This document shows, piece after piece, positions 26,415 to 36,258 of a stretch of 64,000 bases of DNA. Source of the stretch: Gammaproteobacteria bacterium (GTDB taxonomy: Bacteria; Pseudomonadota; Gammaproteobacteria; Steroidobacterales; Steroidobacteraceae); contig PLUE01000053.1 of assembly GCA_003164785.1 (NCBI GenBank), positions 20,706 through 84,705 on the forward strand. The letters run 5' to 3'. The position numbers and the translations under genes were made by a program. The notes under the pieces are model-generated. The model saw only the letters and a list, made by a program, of their open reading frames with translations. It ran no database searches and had not been told where the DNA came from. Each line of letters starts with the position of its first letter. Positions within the stretch are counted from its first letter, which is position 1.

Positions 26415-28517
26415 TTGAATCTTAGCCTGCTCGCCGGCGGGATGTTGGCCTGTGCCGCGCTGCCGGCCGCCGCAGCCCCTGCGCCGTCTGGCGAGACCGT
26501 GACGCCTGCGGCATCGCTGGCGCCAGCCGACGAACTGGCCGAGGTCACGGTCTACGCCGACCGTCTGCGGCTGATCGGCACCGCCACCACCGCAAGCGAG
26601 GGCGTGGTCGTCAACGACGAACTCGTTCTGTTGCCGGCTTTTCGGCCCGGCCAACTGCTCGAAACCGTTCCCGGTCTCGATGTGACATCGCACAGCGGCG
26701 AAGGCAAGGCAAATCAATACCTGATGCGCGGCTACAACTTGGATCATGGCACGGATTTGGCCATTTTCGTCGATGATATGCCGGTCAACGAACCCACACA
26801 CGCGCACGGTCAGGGCTATTCGGATGTGAACTTCCTGATTCCGGAACTAGCCACGAACATCAGTTACACCAAAGGGACCTATTACGCCGCCGAAGGCGAT
26901 TTCGCCTCGGTCGGCTCCGTGCATATCCACTATCTCGACACGATTCCCGCGCAGGTGTCGGTGACCGAGGGGACCTTGGGGTTTCAGCGGCTGTTTACGG
27001 CCGACTCCCTGCGGCTCGGTGAAGGTAATCTCCTGGGTGCATTGGAATTGCAGCATTACGACGGTCCCTGGGTGCATGCGGACGATCAACGCAAGCTGAA
27101 CACCTTGCTTCGTTACAGCGCGGGTGATGAGACCGACGGCTACTCGATCACGGGGTCGTATTATCATGGACTGTGGAATTCCTCGACGGATCAGCCGGAA
27201 CGTGCCATCACGGAGGGACTGATCGGTCGTTTCGGTGAACTCGATCCATCGGACGGCGGCGTCGCGCAGCGCGCCAACCTGACCGGCCAGTACCATGTGT
27301 CGGTGGGGCCGGGGCAGCTCCACGTCGACGCCTATGCGTTCAGCAACTACCTGATCCTATGGAACGATTTCACTCACTTTCTGGTCGATCCTGCGAACGG
27401 TGACCAGGAGGAGCAGCACGAGAATCGCAGCACCGCCGGTGGTTCGGTCAGCTATGCCTTCCCTGCCCGATGGTTCGGTGTCGACAATGATCTGCTCGTC
27501 GGCTCGCAGGAGCGCTACGATTATGTCATCGTCCAACGCATTCCCACCGAAGGTCGCGTAGCGATACCGCTCGCGGACGACCCGCAGGGCGCCATGTCGA
27601 ATGATCGAGTCCGATTGGCGAGCGACGCCGCGTACGTCCAGGCGACGACGCGTTGGAACCAGTGGTTCCGCACGGTGATCGGTTTGCGGGGGGATTATCA
27701 GCGCGGGACCGATGAAGGCACCTTCGCCGGCACGGCGGGCAAAGCACTGTTCGAGCCCAAGGCAAGCCTGATCTTCAAGCCCGCGGCGACGACCGAATTC
27801 TACGTGAGCGGCGGGCGCGGCTTTCACAGCGATGATCTGCGCGGGGTGAACGAGGCAAAGATCACGAACACGCCGGGCGCGCCGCTGATGGCCGAGCAAA
27901 CCGGCGAGGAAATCGGCCTGCGTCAGGAGTGGTTCGACCGTAAAGTCTCCGTGACGTTGGCGTTGTTCAACCTCGATGCGCAGTCGGAGACCACCTATGA
28001 CCCCGATGTGGGTCAGGACGCGGCCGGACCCGGCAGTCGCCGGTACGGCTACGAAGTCAACATCACCTACCAGGCATTGCGATGGCTCGAGCTATACGGC
28101 AGCTTCTCGCAGGACCACGCGCGATATACCTCGGCCTATGACGACGGCACCGGTCATGTCGGCTACTACCTGCCCAACGCGCCGTTCGCCACCGGTTCGC
28201 TCACCGCCTACGTCAAAGGTGCAGGGCCTTGGAGCGGCAGTTTGGCGCTCCGGTATCTCGGCGCCTATCCTCTGTCGTCCGACGACGAGGTGCAGGGCCA
28301 CGGCTATCATGAATGGAATGGGGATGTGCGATATGCCATCGGCGGCGGCTGGGGCGTCGCCCTCGGCGTTTACAACCTGCTGAATACCAAGGCCAATGCC
28401 ATGGAGTATTGGTATATCGACCGCCTGCCCGGTGAGCCGGCGGCCGGCGTCGCCGATGTGCACATCCACCCGCTGGAGCCGATTTCGGCCCGATTTACCG
28501 TGTCGAAGAAATTTTGA
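26415..28517 (+). CDS. TonB-dependent outer-membrane receptor (probable nickel or metal complex uptake)
   Basis: This 700-residue receptor has a signal segment, a plug domain (RPGQLLETVPGLDVTSHSGE, QYLMRGYNLDHGTDLAIFVD and a conserved PTHAHGQGYSDVNFLIPEL) and a barrel that ends in ISARFTVSKKF with a terminal Phe. The TTG start has AAGGGG upstream. The next genes are nikR and a broken paralogous receptor, so the likely cargo is nickel or a nickel chelate, by context rather than direct evidence. The His-rich plug sequence PTHAHGQGY fits metal passage. It is divergent from the aminotransferase gene. Confidence 0.88.
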   Translation: MNLSLLAGGMLACAALPAAAAPAPSGETVTPAASLAPADELAEVTVYADRLRLIGTATTASEGVVVNDELVLLPAFRPGQLLETVPGLDVTSHSGEGKANQYLMRGYNLDHGTDLAIFVDDMPVNEPTHAHGQGYSDVNFLIPELATNISYTKGTYYAAEGDFASVGSVHIHYLDTIPAQVSVTEGTLGFQRLFTADSLRLGEGNLLGALELQHYDGPWVHADDQRKLNTLLRYSAGDETDGYSITGSYYHGLWNSSTDQPERAITEGLIGRFGELDPSDGGVAQRANLTGQYHVSVGPGQLHVDAYAFSNYLILWNDFTHFLVDPANGDQEEQHENRSTAGGSVSYAFPARWFGVDNDLLVGSQERYDYVIVQRIPTEGRVAIPLADDPQGAMSNDRVRLASDAAYVQATTRWNQWFRTVIGLRGDYQRGTDEGTFAGTAGKALFEPKASLIFKPAATTEFYVSGGRGFHSDDLRGVNEAKITNTPGAPLMAEQTGEEIGLRQEWFDRKVSVTLALFNLDAQSETTYDPDVGQDAAGPGSRRYGYEVNITYQALRWLELYGSFSQDHARYTSAYDDGTGHVGYYLPNAPFATGSLTAYVKGAGPWSGSLALRYLGAYPLSSDDEVQGHGYHEWNGDVRYAIGGGWGVALGVYNLLNTKANAMEYWYIDRLPGEPAAGVADVHIHPLEPISARFTVSKKF

Positions 28518-28546
28518 GCGGCTGCCGGGGTGACTCCGGCCATCCA

Positions 28547-29011
28547 TCAATGGCGCGGGACAAAATGCCGGTGACGATGGGTCGTCCCGTCGTGAGTGTG
28601 CGGTGTGCCGAGCTGGACATTGATGAGATTCAACAAGCCGTGACGCACTCCGCGCTCCGCAATGATTTCCTCGGCGAATTCGCGCACCCGCTTGACCGGA
28701 CCCTTGAGCATGACCGTTTCGATGCATTGATCGTGATCGAGGTGGGCATGCATGGTCGACACCGTCAGGTCATGATGAGCATGTTGGATGCTCATCAACC
28801 GTTCGGCCAGCTCCCGTTCGTGATGATTGTATACATAGGATAAATTGGCGACGCAGACGCCTTTCGCATCGCGCTTCTCGGTGCTCTGCTGCAGGTGGCT
28901 GCGCAGGATGTCGCGCACCGCTTCGCTGCGCGTCGCGTAGCGGCGTTCCTTGATGAGCGCGTCGAACGCGGTGGCCAAATTCTCATCGAGGGAGATCGTA
29001 AAGCGTTCCAT
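28547..29011 (-). CDS. nikR: Nickel-responsive transcriptional regulator NikR
   Basis: This 154-residue protein has the ribbon-helix-helix N terminus MERFTISLDENLATAFDALI and RSEAVRDILRSHL, followed by the ACT-like nickel-binding domain with HHDLTVSTMHAHLDHDQCIE. The last segment carries the His and Cys residues of the high-affinity nickel site. The tail is extended and His-rich (HTHDGTTHRHRHF). NikR represses nickel uptake genes when nickel is plentiful. The start is 4 bases past the stop of the broken receptor and its AGGAG lies in the receptor's last codons, so the two formed one operon. Confidence 0.93.
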   Translation of the reverse strand: MERFTISLDENLATAFDALIKERRYATRSEAVRDILRSHLQQSTEKRDAKGVCVANLSYVYNHHERELAERLMSIQHAHHDLTVSTMHAHLDHDQCIETVMLKGPVKRVREFAEEIIAERGVRHGLLNLINVQLGTPHTHDGTTHRHRHFVPRH

Positions 29012-29014
29012 CGG

Positions 29015-30971
29015 CTAGCTCCTGAATTTCCGGGTCAATGTGAATCGCGCCATGATCGGCTCGAGGGGGTGTTCGTGAACGTCGGCCCGCCCGTCCGGAT
29101 AGGCGCCCACCTCATTTTGCAAGCGATCAACGTACCAAAATTGTGCGGCCGCGGCATGGGTATTGAGGAGATTGTAGATGCCGAGAGAAGCGCTCCAACC
29201 GGCCGGCAAGGCGTAGTGTGCATCGAGATTCAATTCGCCGAAGCCTCGCCCGTTGACCTGGCCCGGCGCGGTGGGTGCGTTGGCGCACGACGTCGCCACG
29301 CCGGGGAAATCATGGCTCGCGGCGGAATCGACGCAGGGGCCGGAGGAGAGCGGATAGTTGCCGAGATAACGATAATCGAGACCTCCGCTCCATGGGCCTA
29401 CGTTGGTCAGATAAAATGCCAGGGAGCCTGTCGCGACAGGCGCATCGGTGAGGTAGGTGCCCAGGTGTCCGGTGCCGTCGTCGAACGGATGCGTGAACCG
29501 GGTATGGTCGCCCGAATAGCTGCCGTAAAATTCCAGGTGGGGCGTGATCTGGCAGGTCACATTGATCTCATATCCGTAGCGGCGGCTGGGAGGGCCGGCG
29601 GAGTCCTGTCCAACATCGGGATCGATGATGGTTTCGGATTGCTGCCACAAGTTGAACACCGCGACGGTGAAGGTCAGGTCGCGACGCGGTGCCGCGCGTA
29701 CGCCCACCTCCTGGCCCTCCTGTTTCGAGAGCAAATTGGTGTGCGGCACCCCCGGCAAATAAATACACTTCATCATTGTTCGAGAACGTCACTGGACCAT
29801 CCTCGATGGGCTGGTCCACCTGGTCGACACTGGGCGCGCGGCCGACACCCAATAGGTCGTAACGCGTGATGAGCCCCGCCGAGATTTCATTGGGAATCGA
29901 CCCCAGGGGCAGGGGCTGAGAATAGCTGGCCGATCCTCCGGTCACCCGGCGATTCTCGAACTGATCCTCCTGATCGCCTTGGATGGGATTGATGAGGTAG
30001 TGGGTGAAATCGTTATAGATGTGCAGCTGACTGTATTCGAAGAATCCGTTGGCCTTGAACTGCCCGTCACCCACGGTCGCACGATAGTCGAGCGACAGGC
30101 TCGCACGCTGGGAATGGCCCCCGTCAGTGGGATCCAGCGTCCCGAAGCGATCCGGCACCAAGCCCTCCGCGATGGCGCGGACCGGAATGTCCGTGGTATT
30201 GGCCCAAATCTGGTGGTAGTACATGAGGGTGGCCGAATAGCCTTGCTGGTCGCCACCGTGGCTGTAGCGCAGGACAAAGTTCTCCCTGCGCGCATCGTCC
30301 GGGTTGATGAAGGGACCGTCGTAATGCTGGAATTCGACGGCAGCTAGCAGGTTTCCATCGGCGACGGCGGTGGACCCCGCCGTGAAGAACCGTTGAAAAT
30401 CCAGCGTTCCGACCGTCGCGGACACCTCATCCTCGATCGTGTCCCGATAACCGACGTGCACGGAACCCACGGCGCCGAAATCGCCGATGTTGGCGTAATA
30501 AGGGCCCTTGGTATAGGTGATCCCGTTTGCCAACTCCGGGATCATGAAATTAAGATCCGTGTAGCCCTGACCGTGCGCATGGGTTGGTTGGTTGACCGGC
30601 ATCTCGTCGACGCTGGTCGCCAGGTCGGTGCCATGGTCCAGGTTATAGCCGCGCAGCAGATACTGGTTCGCCTTACCTTCGCCGCTGTGCAAGGTCACGA
30701 TCAACCCGGGCACGGTTTCCAGTAGTTGGCCGGGCCGGTAGGCGGGAGACAGCTGTATTTCCTGATCCGGGATGACGCCTTCGCTGGCGGTCGAAGCCGT
30801 GCCGATCAGCTCGATGCGCCGCGAAGTCACGGTGATTTCCTGAATTCCGGCCGCGCCGTCATCGCTCGTGGAGGCCGGCGCCGCCACATCCGGCGCCGCC
30901 CGCACGGTCGAGCAGGCAAAGCCCATCAACAAAGTACCGACGGCAGCATGGTGGGCCGCGGGTGTTTTCAC
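29015..30971 (-). pseudogene. Second TonB-dependent receptor, broken by internal deletion and frameshift
   Basis: The GTG-start frame (30971 down) matches the receptor at 26415 from the signal through the plug (RPGQLLETVPGLIVTLHSGE, PTHAHGQGYTDLNFMIPEL) and the first half of the barrel, up to SNNDEVYL. The match then resumes in another frame at PGVPHTNLLSKQEGQEVG and continues to the end, ARFTLTRKFRS. About 85 codons present in the paralog are missing at the junction near 29750-29765, and the total length is not a multiple of three. The product would lose several barrel strands and cannot be a working receptor. It lies directly upstream of nikR. Confidence 0.85.
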
Positions 30972-31119
30972 ATTCCTTCATCGGTTGCACGCGGCGGCGG
31001 TTGGTGATTGCCCATGATCTTTCCCTCGATTGTCGAGCCGCCAATGGCCGTGTTCCAGGCGTCGGCGCCCGTCGGTAAGAGGATTTATTAAATTCTTATT
31101 ACCATATCTCAATATCGAA

Positions 31120-31138
31120 CCGGTAAGGGAATTACCGG
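31120..31138. promoter_or_regulatory. Inverted repeat upstream of receptor-nikR operon
   Basis: CCGGTAA and TTACCGG flank a 5-base spacer, about 150 bases upstream of the receptor start on the minus strand. A further GGTAA/TTACC pair with a longer AT-rich spacer lies just downstream (about 31074-31103). These could be regulator sites. They do not match the enterobacterial NikR operator (GTATGA-N16-TCATAC). Confidence 0.35.
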
Positions 31139-31299
31139 AAACGTCCTAACGACAGGTATTCGGCGCGTCGGGAGTTTCGGATGCAGTCGATTTGAAGGGC
31201 CCGGCAACGCCCCACCTCGAGTTCCGGCCATTGGGGCATGCGCGTGTTCAAGATGTCGGAGGCGGACGGGGTGTTCAACAACGTGCCCGGGTGTTTTGC

Positions 31300-31771
31300 A
31301 AGTACCTGTCCGGCGGTCAGGAGAACGGCTATTTCTTCGGACGCGGCGCCGCGGACATGAAGGCGCTCGATGCCATCTGGATCGATATGATGAGCCGGTT
31401 CAAAGCGTCGAGCTATCGCCCGAAGCGGACGATCAAGCTGGCGCTGACTTGCGGCGAGGAAGGGGGGGCCGTTCAACGGGGCGCAGTGGCTTGCAAAGAA
31501 TCGTCCGGATCTGATCGCCGCGGAGTTTGCCCTCAACGAGGGCGGCGGCGGGCGCACCGATGGTCATGGGAAATTGTTGACGGCCAGCATGCACGTCGGG
31601 GAGAAGTCGTCGCAGGATTACCGCATCGAGACCACCAATCCGGGCGGTCACAGTTCCGCACCGGTGCGCGACAACGCGATCTATGAGTTGGCCGACGCAC
31701 TCATCCAGGTGCGCACTCTCGAATTCCCGCTGCAGATGACCGACACGACGCGCGCGTACTTCGCCAAGTGA
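31300..31771 (+). pseudogene. M20-family metallopeptidase remnant
   Basis: The first part reads NGYFFGRGAADMKALDAIW and SYRPKRTIKLALTCGEEGG, the M20 metal-binding region with the conserved GRG-x-D-x-K and CGEE motifs. At a run of seven G near 31464 the frame shifts. A second frame then carries FNGAQWLAKNRPDLI, EFALNEGGGGRTDGHGK and NPGGHSSAPVRDNAIYELAD, ending DTTRAYFAK with a stop. The N terminus and the last third of the enzyme are missing. Intact relatives are exported or cytoplasmic dipeptidases. Confidence 0.8.
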
Positions 31772-31786
31772 CGGCCGCCGGGGCCC

Positions 31787-32266
31787 CTACACCAGCAGCG
31801 CTTCCACATCGGCTGCCATGTTCTCCGGCTTGTCGGTCGGTGCGAAACGCTTGATCGGCAAGCCCTGGTTGTCCACGAGGAATTTGGTGAAGTTCCACTT
31901 GATCGCCTCGAGCCCCAGTATTCCCGGCCGCGCAGTTTTCAAATAGGAATAGAGTGGATGGGCACCCGCGCCGTTGACATGGATCTTGGCGAACATCGGG
32001 AAAGTCACGTCATAGGTGAGAGAGCAGAATTTCTTGATCTCGGCTTCATCGCCCGGCTCCTGATGACCGAACTGATCGCACGGAAAGCCCAGCACCTCCA
32101 AGCCGCGTTCATGATACCGCTGGAACAGGGCTTCCAATCCGGTGTACTGCGGAGTGAAGCCACACTTGCTGGCCACATTCACGATCAGCAACGGGTGTCC
32201 GCGGTAGTTCGATAATGGCACGTCGAGACCGTCGATGGTTCGCGCGGTGAAGTCGTAGGCGTTCAT
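31787..32266 (-). CDS. Glutathione peroxidase family protein
   Basis: The 159-residue protein is a Cys-type glutathione peroxidase (BtuE-like). The catalytic Cys lies in NVASKCGFTPQYTGLE, the Gln in LGFPCDQFGHQEPG, and the Trp in EAIKWNFTKFLVD, so the catalytic triad is complete. A further Cys in the GFPCDQF motif is the position used as resolving Cys in thioredoxin-dependent members. It reduces peroxides in the cytoplasm, as no signal peptide is seen. It is monocistronic and divergent from the esterase gene. Confidence 0.93.
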   Translation of the reverse strand: MNAYDFTARTIDGLDVPLSNYRGHPLLIVNVASKCGFTPQYTGLEALFQRYHERGLEVLGFPCDQFGHQEPGDEAEIKKFCSLTYDVTFPMFAKIHVNGAGAHPLYSYLKTARPGILGLEAIKWNFTKFLVDNQGLPIKRFAPTDKPENMAADVEALLV

Positions 32267-32589
32267 GGTGGCTCCTGCCCGAGGCGGTTGAGATGGACAG
32301 CGATGTTACACGCCAGGGGAACCACCCTGCACAACCTTACCGGTTTTCCTGGATTTTGCGCGGCGCCCCAGCCGGGGTTTGCGGGTGACGTCGAGGCTCG
32401 GATTCTTCCACCGCGACGGTCGAATCGGTGAATAGCGGCGGGAGCATTGCCGCCGGGAGTGCCAGTGACACGGCAATGGATGGTCAACGGTTGGGCTCGC
32501 GCGCTGGCGCGATGGGTTGCGTCGCAGAGGGATTCTGGAGCAGGATTCCTTCGCTGGCTTTCCGTCCAAGAACAACATCCAGGAACACC

Positions 32590-34254
32590 ATGAACCCCGA
32601 TCCCCTCGACATTCGATTCGCCAAGGGTGGCGTGCACACCCGCACGACGTTTTTACTCGCCGCCTGTCTGTTGGCACCTGCATGCGCTTTCGCGCAGAGC
32701 GCCTGCCAGTCCCTGGAGGGTAGAAAGATCCCGGCCAGCGTCATCGGTCTACCGACGAGCGGTGCCGTCGTGCAATCGTCACGGGTGGTCGCCGCGGATT
32801 CTCCTGACAACGCCAACGGCGAATATTGCCTGGTGAGGGGCATCATCATGCCGGTCACGGCGGCCCCGACCATCCAGTTCGAGGTCAACCTCCCGGTCAA
32901 TTGGAATGACAAGATCGTGCAAATGGGGGGTGGTGGCTTCGATGGTTCCGTGGTGACCGGACTGAAGGGCGAGGGTTTGCAACCGGCCACGGATGCGACG
33001 CCCCTCAAACGGGGCTATGTGACCGCAGGCAGCGACGGCGGCCACGAAGGCGGACCGGGTTTCGATGGCGCATTCGGTCTCAATGACGAGGCGCTGTTGA
33101 ACTACGGGCAGCAGTCCGTCAAAAAGGTTCACGATGCGGTGGCGGACATCGTCCACGCGCATTACGGGCGTTTTCCACGGCGCTTCTATTTCATCGGCAA
33201 TTCCCAGGGTGGTCATGAGGCGCTGGATGCTGCTGCCCGCTATCCGACAGACTATGACGGCGTCGTGGCCAACTATCCTGCCTACAACGTCACCATGCTG
33301 CATCTCGCGTCGTTGAATGTCGCCAAGGCGCTGTACGCGAACGGCGGCGCGGGCTGGCTGAGCGCCGCCAAGACCAAGCGGCTGACCGATGCGGTGCGCG
33401 CCGCCTGCGATCCATTGGATGGCGCCACCGACGGGATCATCAGCAATGTCGAGGCGTGTCACGCGGCTTTTACCATCGACACCGTGCGGTCCATCCTGCG
33501 CTGCGCCGGCGGCGGGGATACCGGGGATGATTGTCTGTCCGACGCGCAAATCGATGCGGTCGACAAGATCTCATCCCCCTACCGCCCTGGATTCGTGATC
33601 GCCGACGCCGACGTCTTTCCCCGATGGGCCTTGTTGGAGGGTTCCCGTTTCGAGGTCTCCAATTTCGGAAGTCGCCGCGTGCCCGGCAATCCTCCGACTT
33701 CCGCCGATGCGCTGCTCTACAACGCCGGCGCCGCGACGAGCAAGTACATCATTACGCGCAACCCGATGCTCGATGCCCTCGAGTTCGAGCCGGGGGCATG
33801 GAAGGCGCGCGTTCAGGCGGTCGGTAAAATCATGGATGTCACGGACATCGACCTCACGCCGTTTCGCAAGCGGGGTGGCAAGCTCATCCTGACCCATGGA
33901 ACGGAGGATGACTTCATCTCGCCCCACAACAGCGAAGCCTATTACCAACGCCACCTGGCGCTGCAGGGCCGCAAAGCCATGGACAGCTTCGTGCGTTTTT
34001 ACGAAATTCCGGGCTTCTCCCATGGATTCGGCACCTTCAATGCCAGATACGATGGTTTGGGGGTCCTCGACGCGTGGGTCGACAAGGACCATGCACCGGG
34101 AGCGTTGATCGCGATCGACGAGAATCCGAGCGCGGCAAAGCGCACCCGCCCCCTGTGTTCGTTCCCCTCGTGGCCCCAGTACACCGCAGCCGCCGCGGGC
34201 CCGCAGAACGAGGCTGCAAGCTTTCGCTGCGTGAGCCCGATTAAGCCCCGGTGA
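32590..34254 (+). CDS. Tannase/feruloyl esterase family exported hydrolase
   Basis: The ATG at 32590 has AGGA at good spacing; the frame extends upstream but without coding character. A signal peptide ending APACAFAQ precedes a 554-residue alpha/beta hydrolase of the tannase family: LPVNWNDKIVQMGGGGFDGS, GYVTAGSDGGHEG, the nucleophile elbow FYFIGNSQGGHEALDAA, an acid in LTHGTEDDFISP, and the His in PGFSHGFGTF. Paired Cys residues flanking the catalytic region are typical. It should cleave aromatic esters such as gallates or feruloyl groups in the periplasm or outside the cell. Confidence 0.9.
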   Translation: MNPDPLDIRFAKGGVHTRTTFLLAACLLAPACAFAQSACQSLEGRKIPASVIGLPTSGAVVQSSRVVAADSPDNANGEYCLVRGIIMPVTAAPTIQFEVNLPVNWNDKIVQMGGGGFDGSVVTGLKGEGLQPATDATPLKRGYVTAGSDGGHEGGPGFDGAFGLNDEALLNYGQQSVKKVHDAVADIVHAHYGRFPRRFYFIGNSQGGHEALDAAARYPTDYDGVVANYPAYNVTMLHLASLNVAKALYANGGAGWLSAAKTKRLTDAVRAACDPLDGATDGIISNVEACHAAFTIDTVRSILRCAGGGDTGDDCLSDAQIDAVDKISSPYRPGFVIADADVFPRWALLEGSRFEVSNFGSRRVPGNPPTSADALLYNAGAATSKYIITRNPMLDALEFEPGAWKARVQAVGKIMDVTDIDLTPFRKRGGKLILTHGTEDDFISPHNSEAYYQRHLALQGRKAMDSFVRFYEIPGFSHGFGTFNARYDGLGVLDAWVDKDHAPGALIAIDENPSAAKRTRPLCSFPSWPQYTAAAAGPQNEAASFRCVSPIKPR

Positions 34255-34300
34255 TCCGCTGCCCGGCACGCGCGCGGGTGCGGTGCATCACGGCGTTCCG

Positions 34301-35212
34301 TTACGGTGCCCCGGGCACCCAATGGTAGGCAGCACCGTCCGCCACGATGTGACCGACACCGGGGTAGGGAAAGTGCGGTGCAAATACCAGCTCGTGCGTC
34401 TTCGCCAGTCGTGCGAAAGTGGTATTGCGCGTCGCCTTTGCAACGGCCGAGTCGACATCGAATCCCATGGTCCATTGCGGCTTCGCGAGGGACAGCACCG
34501 AACTGTGTGCGAGGTCGCCGATGTCGATCAGGCGCTCGTTGCCGGAGGCGATCTCGTATCCTACATGCCCGGGTGTGTGTCCATCGAGCGCAAGCGGAGT
34601 CACGCCGGGCGCGATCGGCGTTCCCGGGGCGAAGGTCCGCACATGCCCCTCGATGAGCTTGACGAGATCCGCCGAGTTCGCCTGGCCTTTCATCCAATTC
34701 CATTCAGCCGCCGACATGCGAATCACCGCCTTCGGAAACGTGAGCTTGCCATTGGCCTGCGCGAGCCCCCCCACGTGGTCGCCGTGCGAGTGCGTGATCA
34801 GAACATCCGTCACCTCGTCCGGGGAAACGCCGGCCTCGGCCAGGCTCGCGACCAGTCCGCCATTGACCTTCGAGCCCAGGCCGCTATCGATCAATATGAC
34901 GCGGTCGCCGATACGGAACAGCAGTGCGTTCACGCTGAGCGTCACGCGGTCGTCCGGAAGCTTGTTTGCCTTGAGTAATTGCCCGACGGCGGCGGCGCCC
35001 GCGTCGACGCCGAAGAGTTTGCCGTCGTTGGGCACCACGAACTGCGCGTCGTGCAACGAGAAAACCTTCAAAGAGCCGAGCTTGAACAGCTGCGCGGCGG
35101 CCGTGGTCGCCTGCGGACCAAAGGCGTCATCAGCCCGGGCGGACGAGAGGGCGGTCGCCGCAATGGCGAACAGCATCACCAGCCGGAGGGCGTTTGTCTT
35201 CGAGCGCGACAT
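34301..35212 (-). CDS. Exported metallo-beta-lactamase-fold hydrolase
   Basis: A signal peptide (LVMLFAIAATALSSARA) starts this 303-residue protein. The metal site is intact: LITHSHGDHVGGL (HxHxDH), ALDGHTPGHVGY and LIDIGDLAHSS for the bridging Asp. The VNALLFRIGDRVILIDSGLG strand is typical of the lactonase/glyoxalase II-like branch. The substrate is unknown; lactones or other esters are likely for this branch. The start codon has a GAGGAAA-like stretch upstream. It is divergent from another metallo-beta-lactamase-fold gene 187 bases away, so the two may have related roles. Confidence 0.9.
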   Translation of the reverse strand: MSRSKTNALRLVMLFAIAATALSSARADDAFGPQATTAAAQLFKLGSLKVFSLHDAQFVVPNDGKLFGVDAGAAAVGQLLKANKLPDDRVTLSVNALLFRIGDRVILIDSGLGSKVNGGLVASLAEAGVSPDEVTDVLITHSHGDHVGGLAQANGKLTFPKAVIRMSAAEWNWMKGQANSADLVKLIEGHVRTFAPGTPIAPGVTPLALDGHTPGHVGYEIASGNERLIDIGDLAHSSVLSLAKPQWTMGFDVDSAVAKATRNTTFARLAKTHELVFAPHFPYPGVGHIVADGAAYHWVPGAP

Positions 35213-35398
35213 GAGGTTTCCTCAATTGTTTGGTTCAGTTGGTTTGCACACATCATCTCATGAAGGCAGGTGGCCACGCAGCGTCGCATGTTGCGGTGCG
35301 CCATCTCGCTGCGGCTCGCGTAACGCCATGCCTTGCAAGCAGTCCGTGAAGCATTGCATGATCGACGCAGTGGCCATTCGTCTTGATCTGGAGTTTCC

Positions 35399-36247
35399 AT
35401 GCCTTTTCCCGCGGCGCCTGCCTGGTTGGGCATCATCCTGTCGGCGGTCAGTGTGGCAGCGCCGAGCCTGTCGCCCCTCCCGGTCGTCACGCAACCGCGC
35501 ATCTACGTGCTCGATTGTGGGACCTTGATCTACAACCGGCCCGAGGACTACGGCCTCACGAGGGAAGAAGTGGCCACCACGAACATGGCGGTTACGTGTT
35601 ATCTCGTGGTTCATCCCAAGGGCATCCTGTTGTTCGATACGGGCCTTTCCGATCGGCTGGTCGGTCGACCGGTCTGGGAAAATGTCCTCGAGGGCTACGG
35701 CCAGGTGAAATTCAACACGTTGCGCGGTCAGCTTGCCGACATTGGCGTGACACCGGACAAGATCACCTACCTGGCGTTGAGCCACAGCGACTGGGATCAC
35801 GTGGACAACGCCAATGATTACGCGGGCTCCACGTGGTTGACGCAGAAACCGGAGCGCGAGGTGATGTTCGGGCCGCAGACGACTGCCGCGGACCGTCTGT
35901 ACTACCAAGCGCTGGAACACGCCAAGACCGTCATCTTCGAAGGCGACCACGACGTTTTCGGTGACGGGTCGGTCGTTCTGAAGTTCACTCCCGGACATAC
36001 CAAGGGCCACCAATCCTTGTATGTGAAGCTCGCCAAAACCGGTGGCGTCGTATTGAGCGGCGACCTCTATCATTATCCGGAGGAGCGCACGTTGCACCGA
36101 ATGCCCAAGGAAGAGGAGGCTGCGGGCACGGCCGCGTCGCGTGCATCGATGGAGGAATTCCTGAGAAAGACGCATTCCGAGCTCTGGATCGGGCACAGCA
36201 TCGCGTTTTTCAAGGATGCACTGAAGTCGCCTGCCTGGTACGAATAG
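35399..36247 (+). CDS. Metallo-beta-lactamase-fold protein, N-acyl-homoserine-lactonase-like
   Basis: The 282-residue product has a probable signal segment (LGIILSAVSVAAPSLSPLP) and the layout of AHL-lactonase-like proteins: IYVLDCGTLIYNRPEDYGL, CYLVVHPKGILLFDTGLSD, LALSHSDWDHVDNANDYAGS, FTPGHTKGHQSLYVKL and VVLSGDLYHYPEER. The first motif reads H-S-D-W-D-H, so the second metal His is replaced by Asp. The remaining ligands are present. It may still bind two metals, since Asp can coordinate zinc. The quorum-sensing role is only a family guess. Confidence 0.85.
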   Translation: MPFPAAPAWLGIILSAVSVAAPSLSPLPVVTQPRIYVLDCGTLIYNRPEDYGLTREEVATTNMAVTCYLVVHPKGILLFDTGLSDRLVGRPVWENVLEGYGQVKFNTLRGQLADIGVTPDKITYLALSHSDWDHVDNANDYAGSTWLTQKPEREVMFGPQTTAADRLYYQALEHAKTVIFEGDHDVFGDGSVVLKFTPGHTKGHQSLYVKLAKTGGVVLSGDLYHYPEERTLHRMPKEEEAAGTAASRASMEEFLRKTHSELWIGHSIAFFKDALKSPAWYE

Positions 36248-36258
36248 CCCACGCCCCC

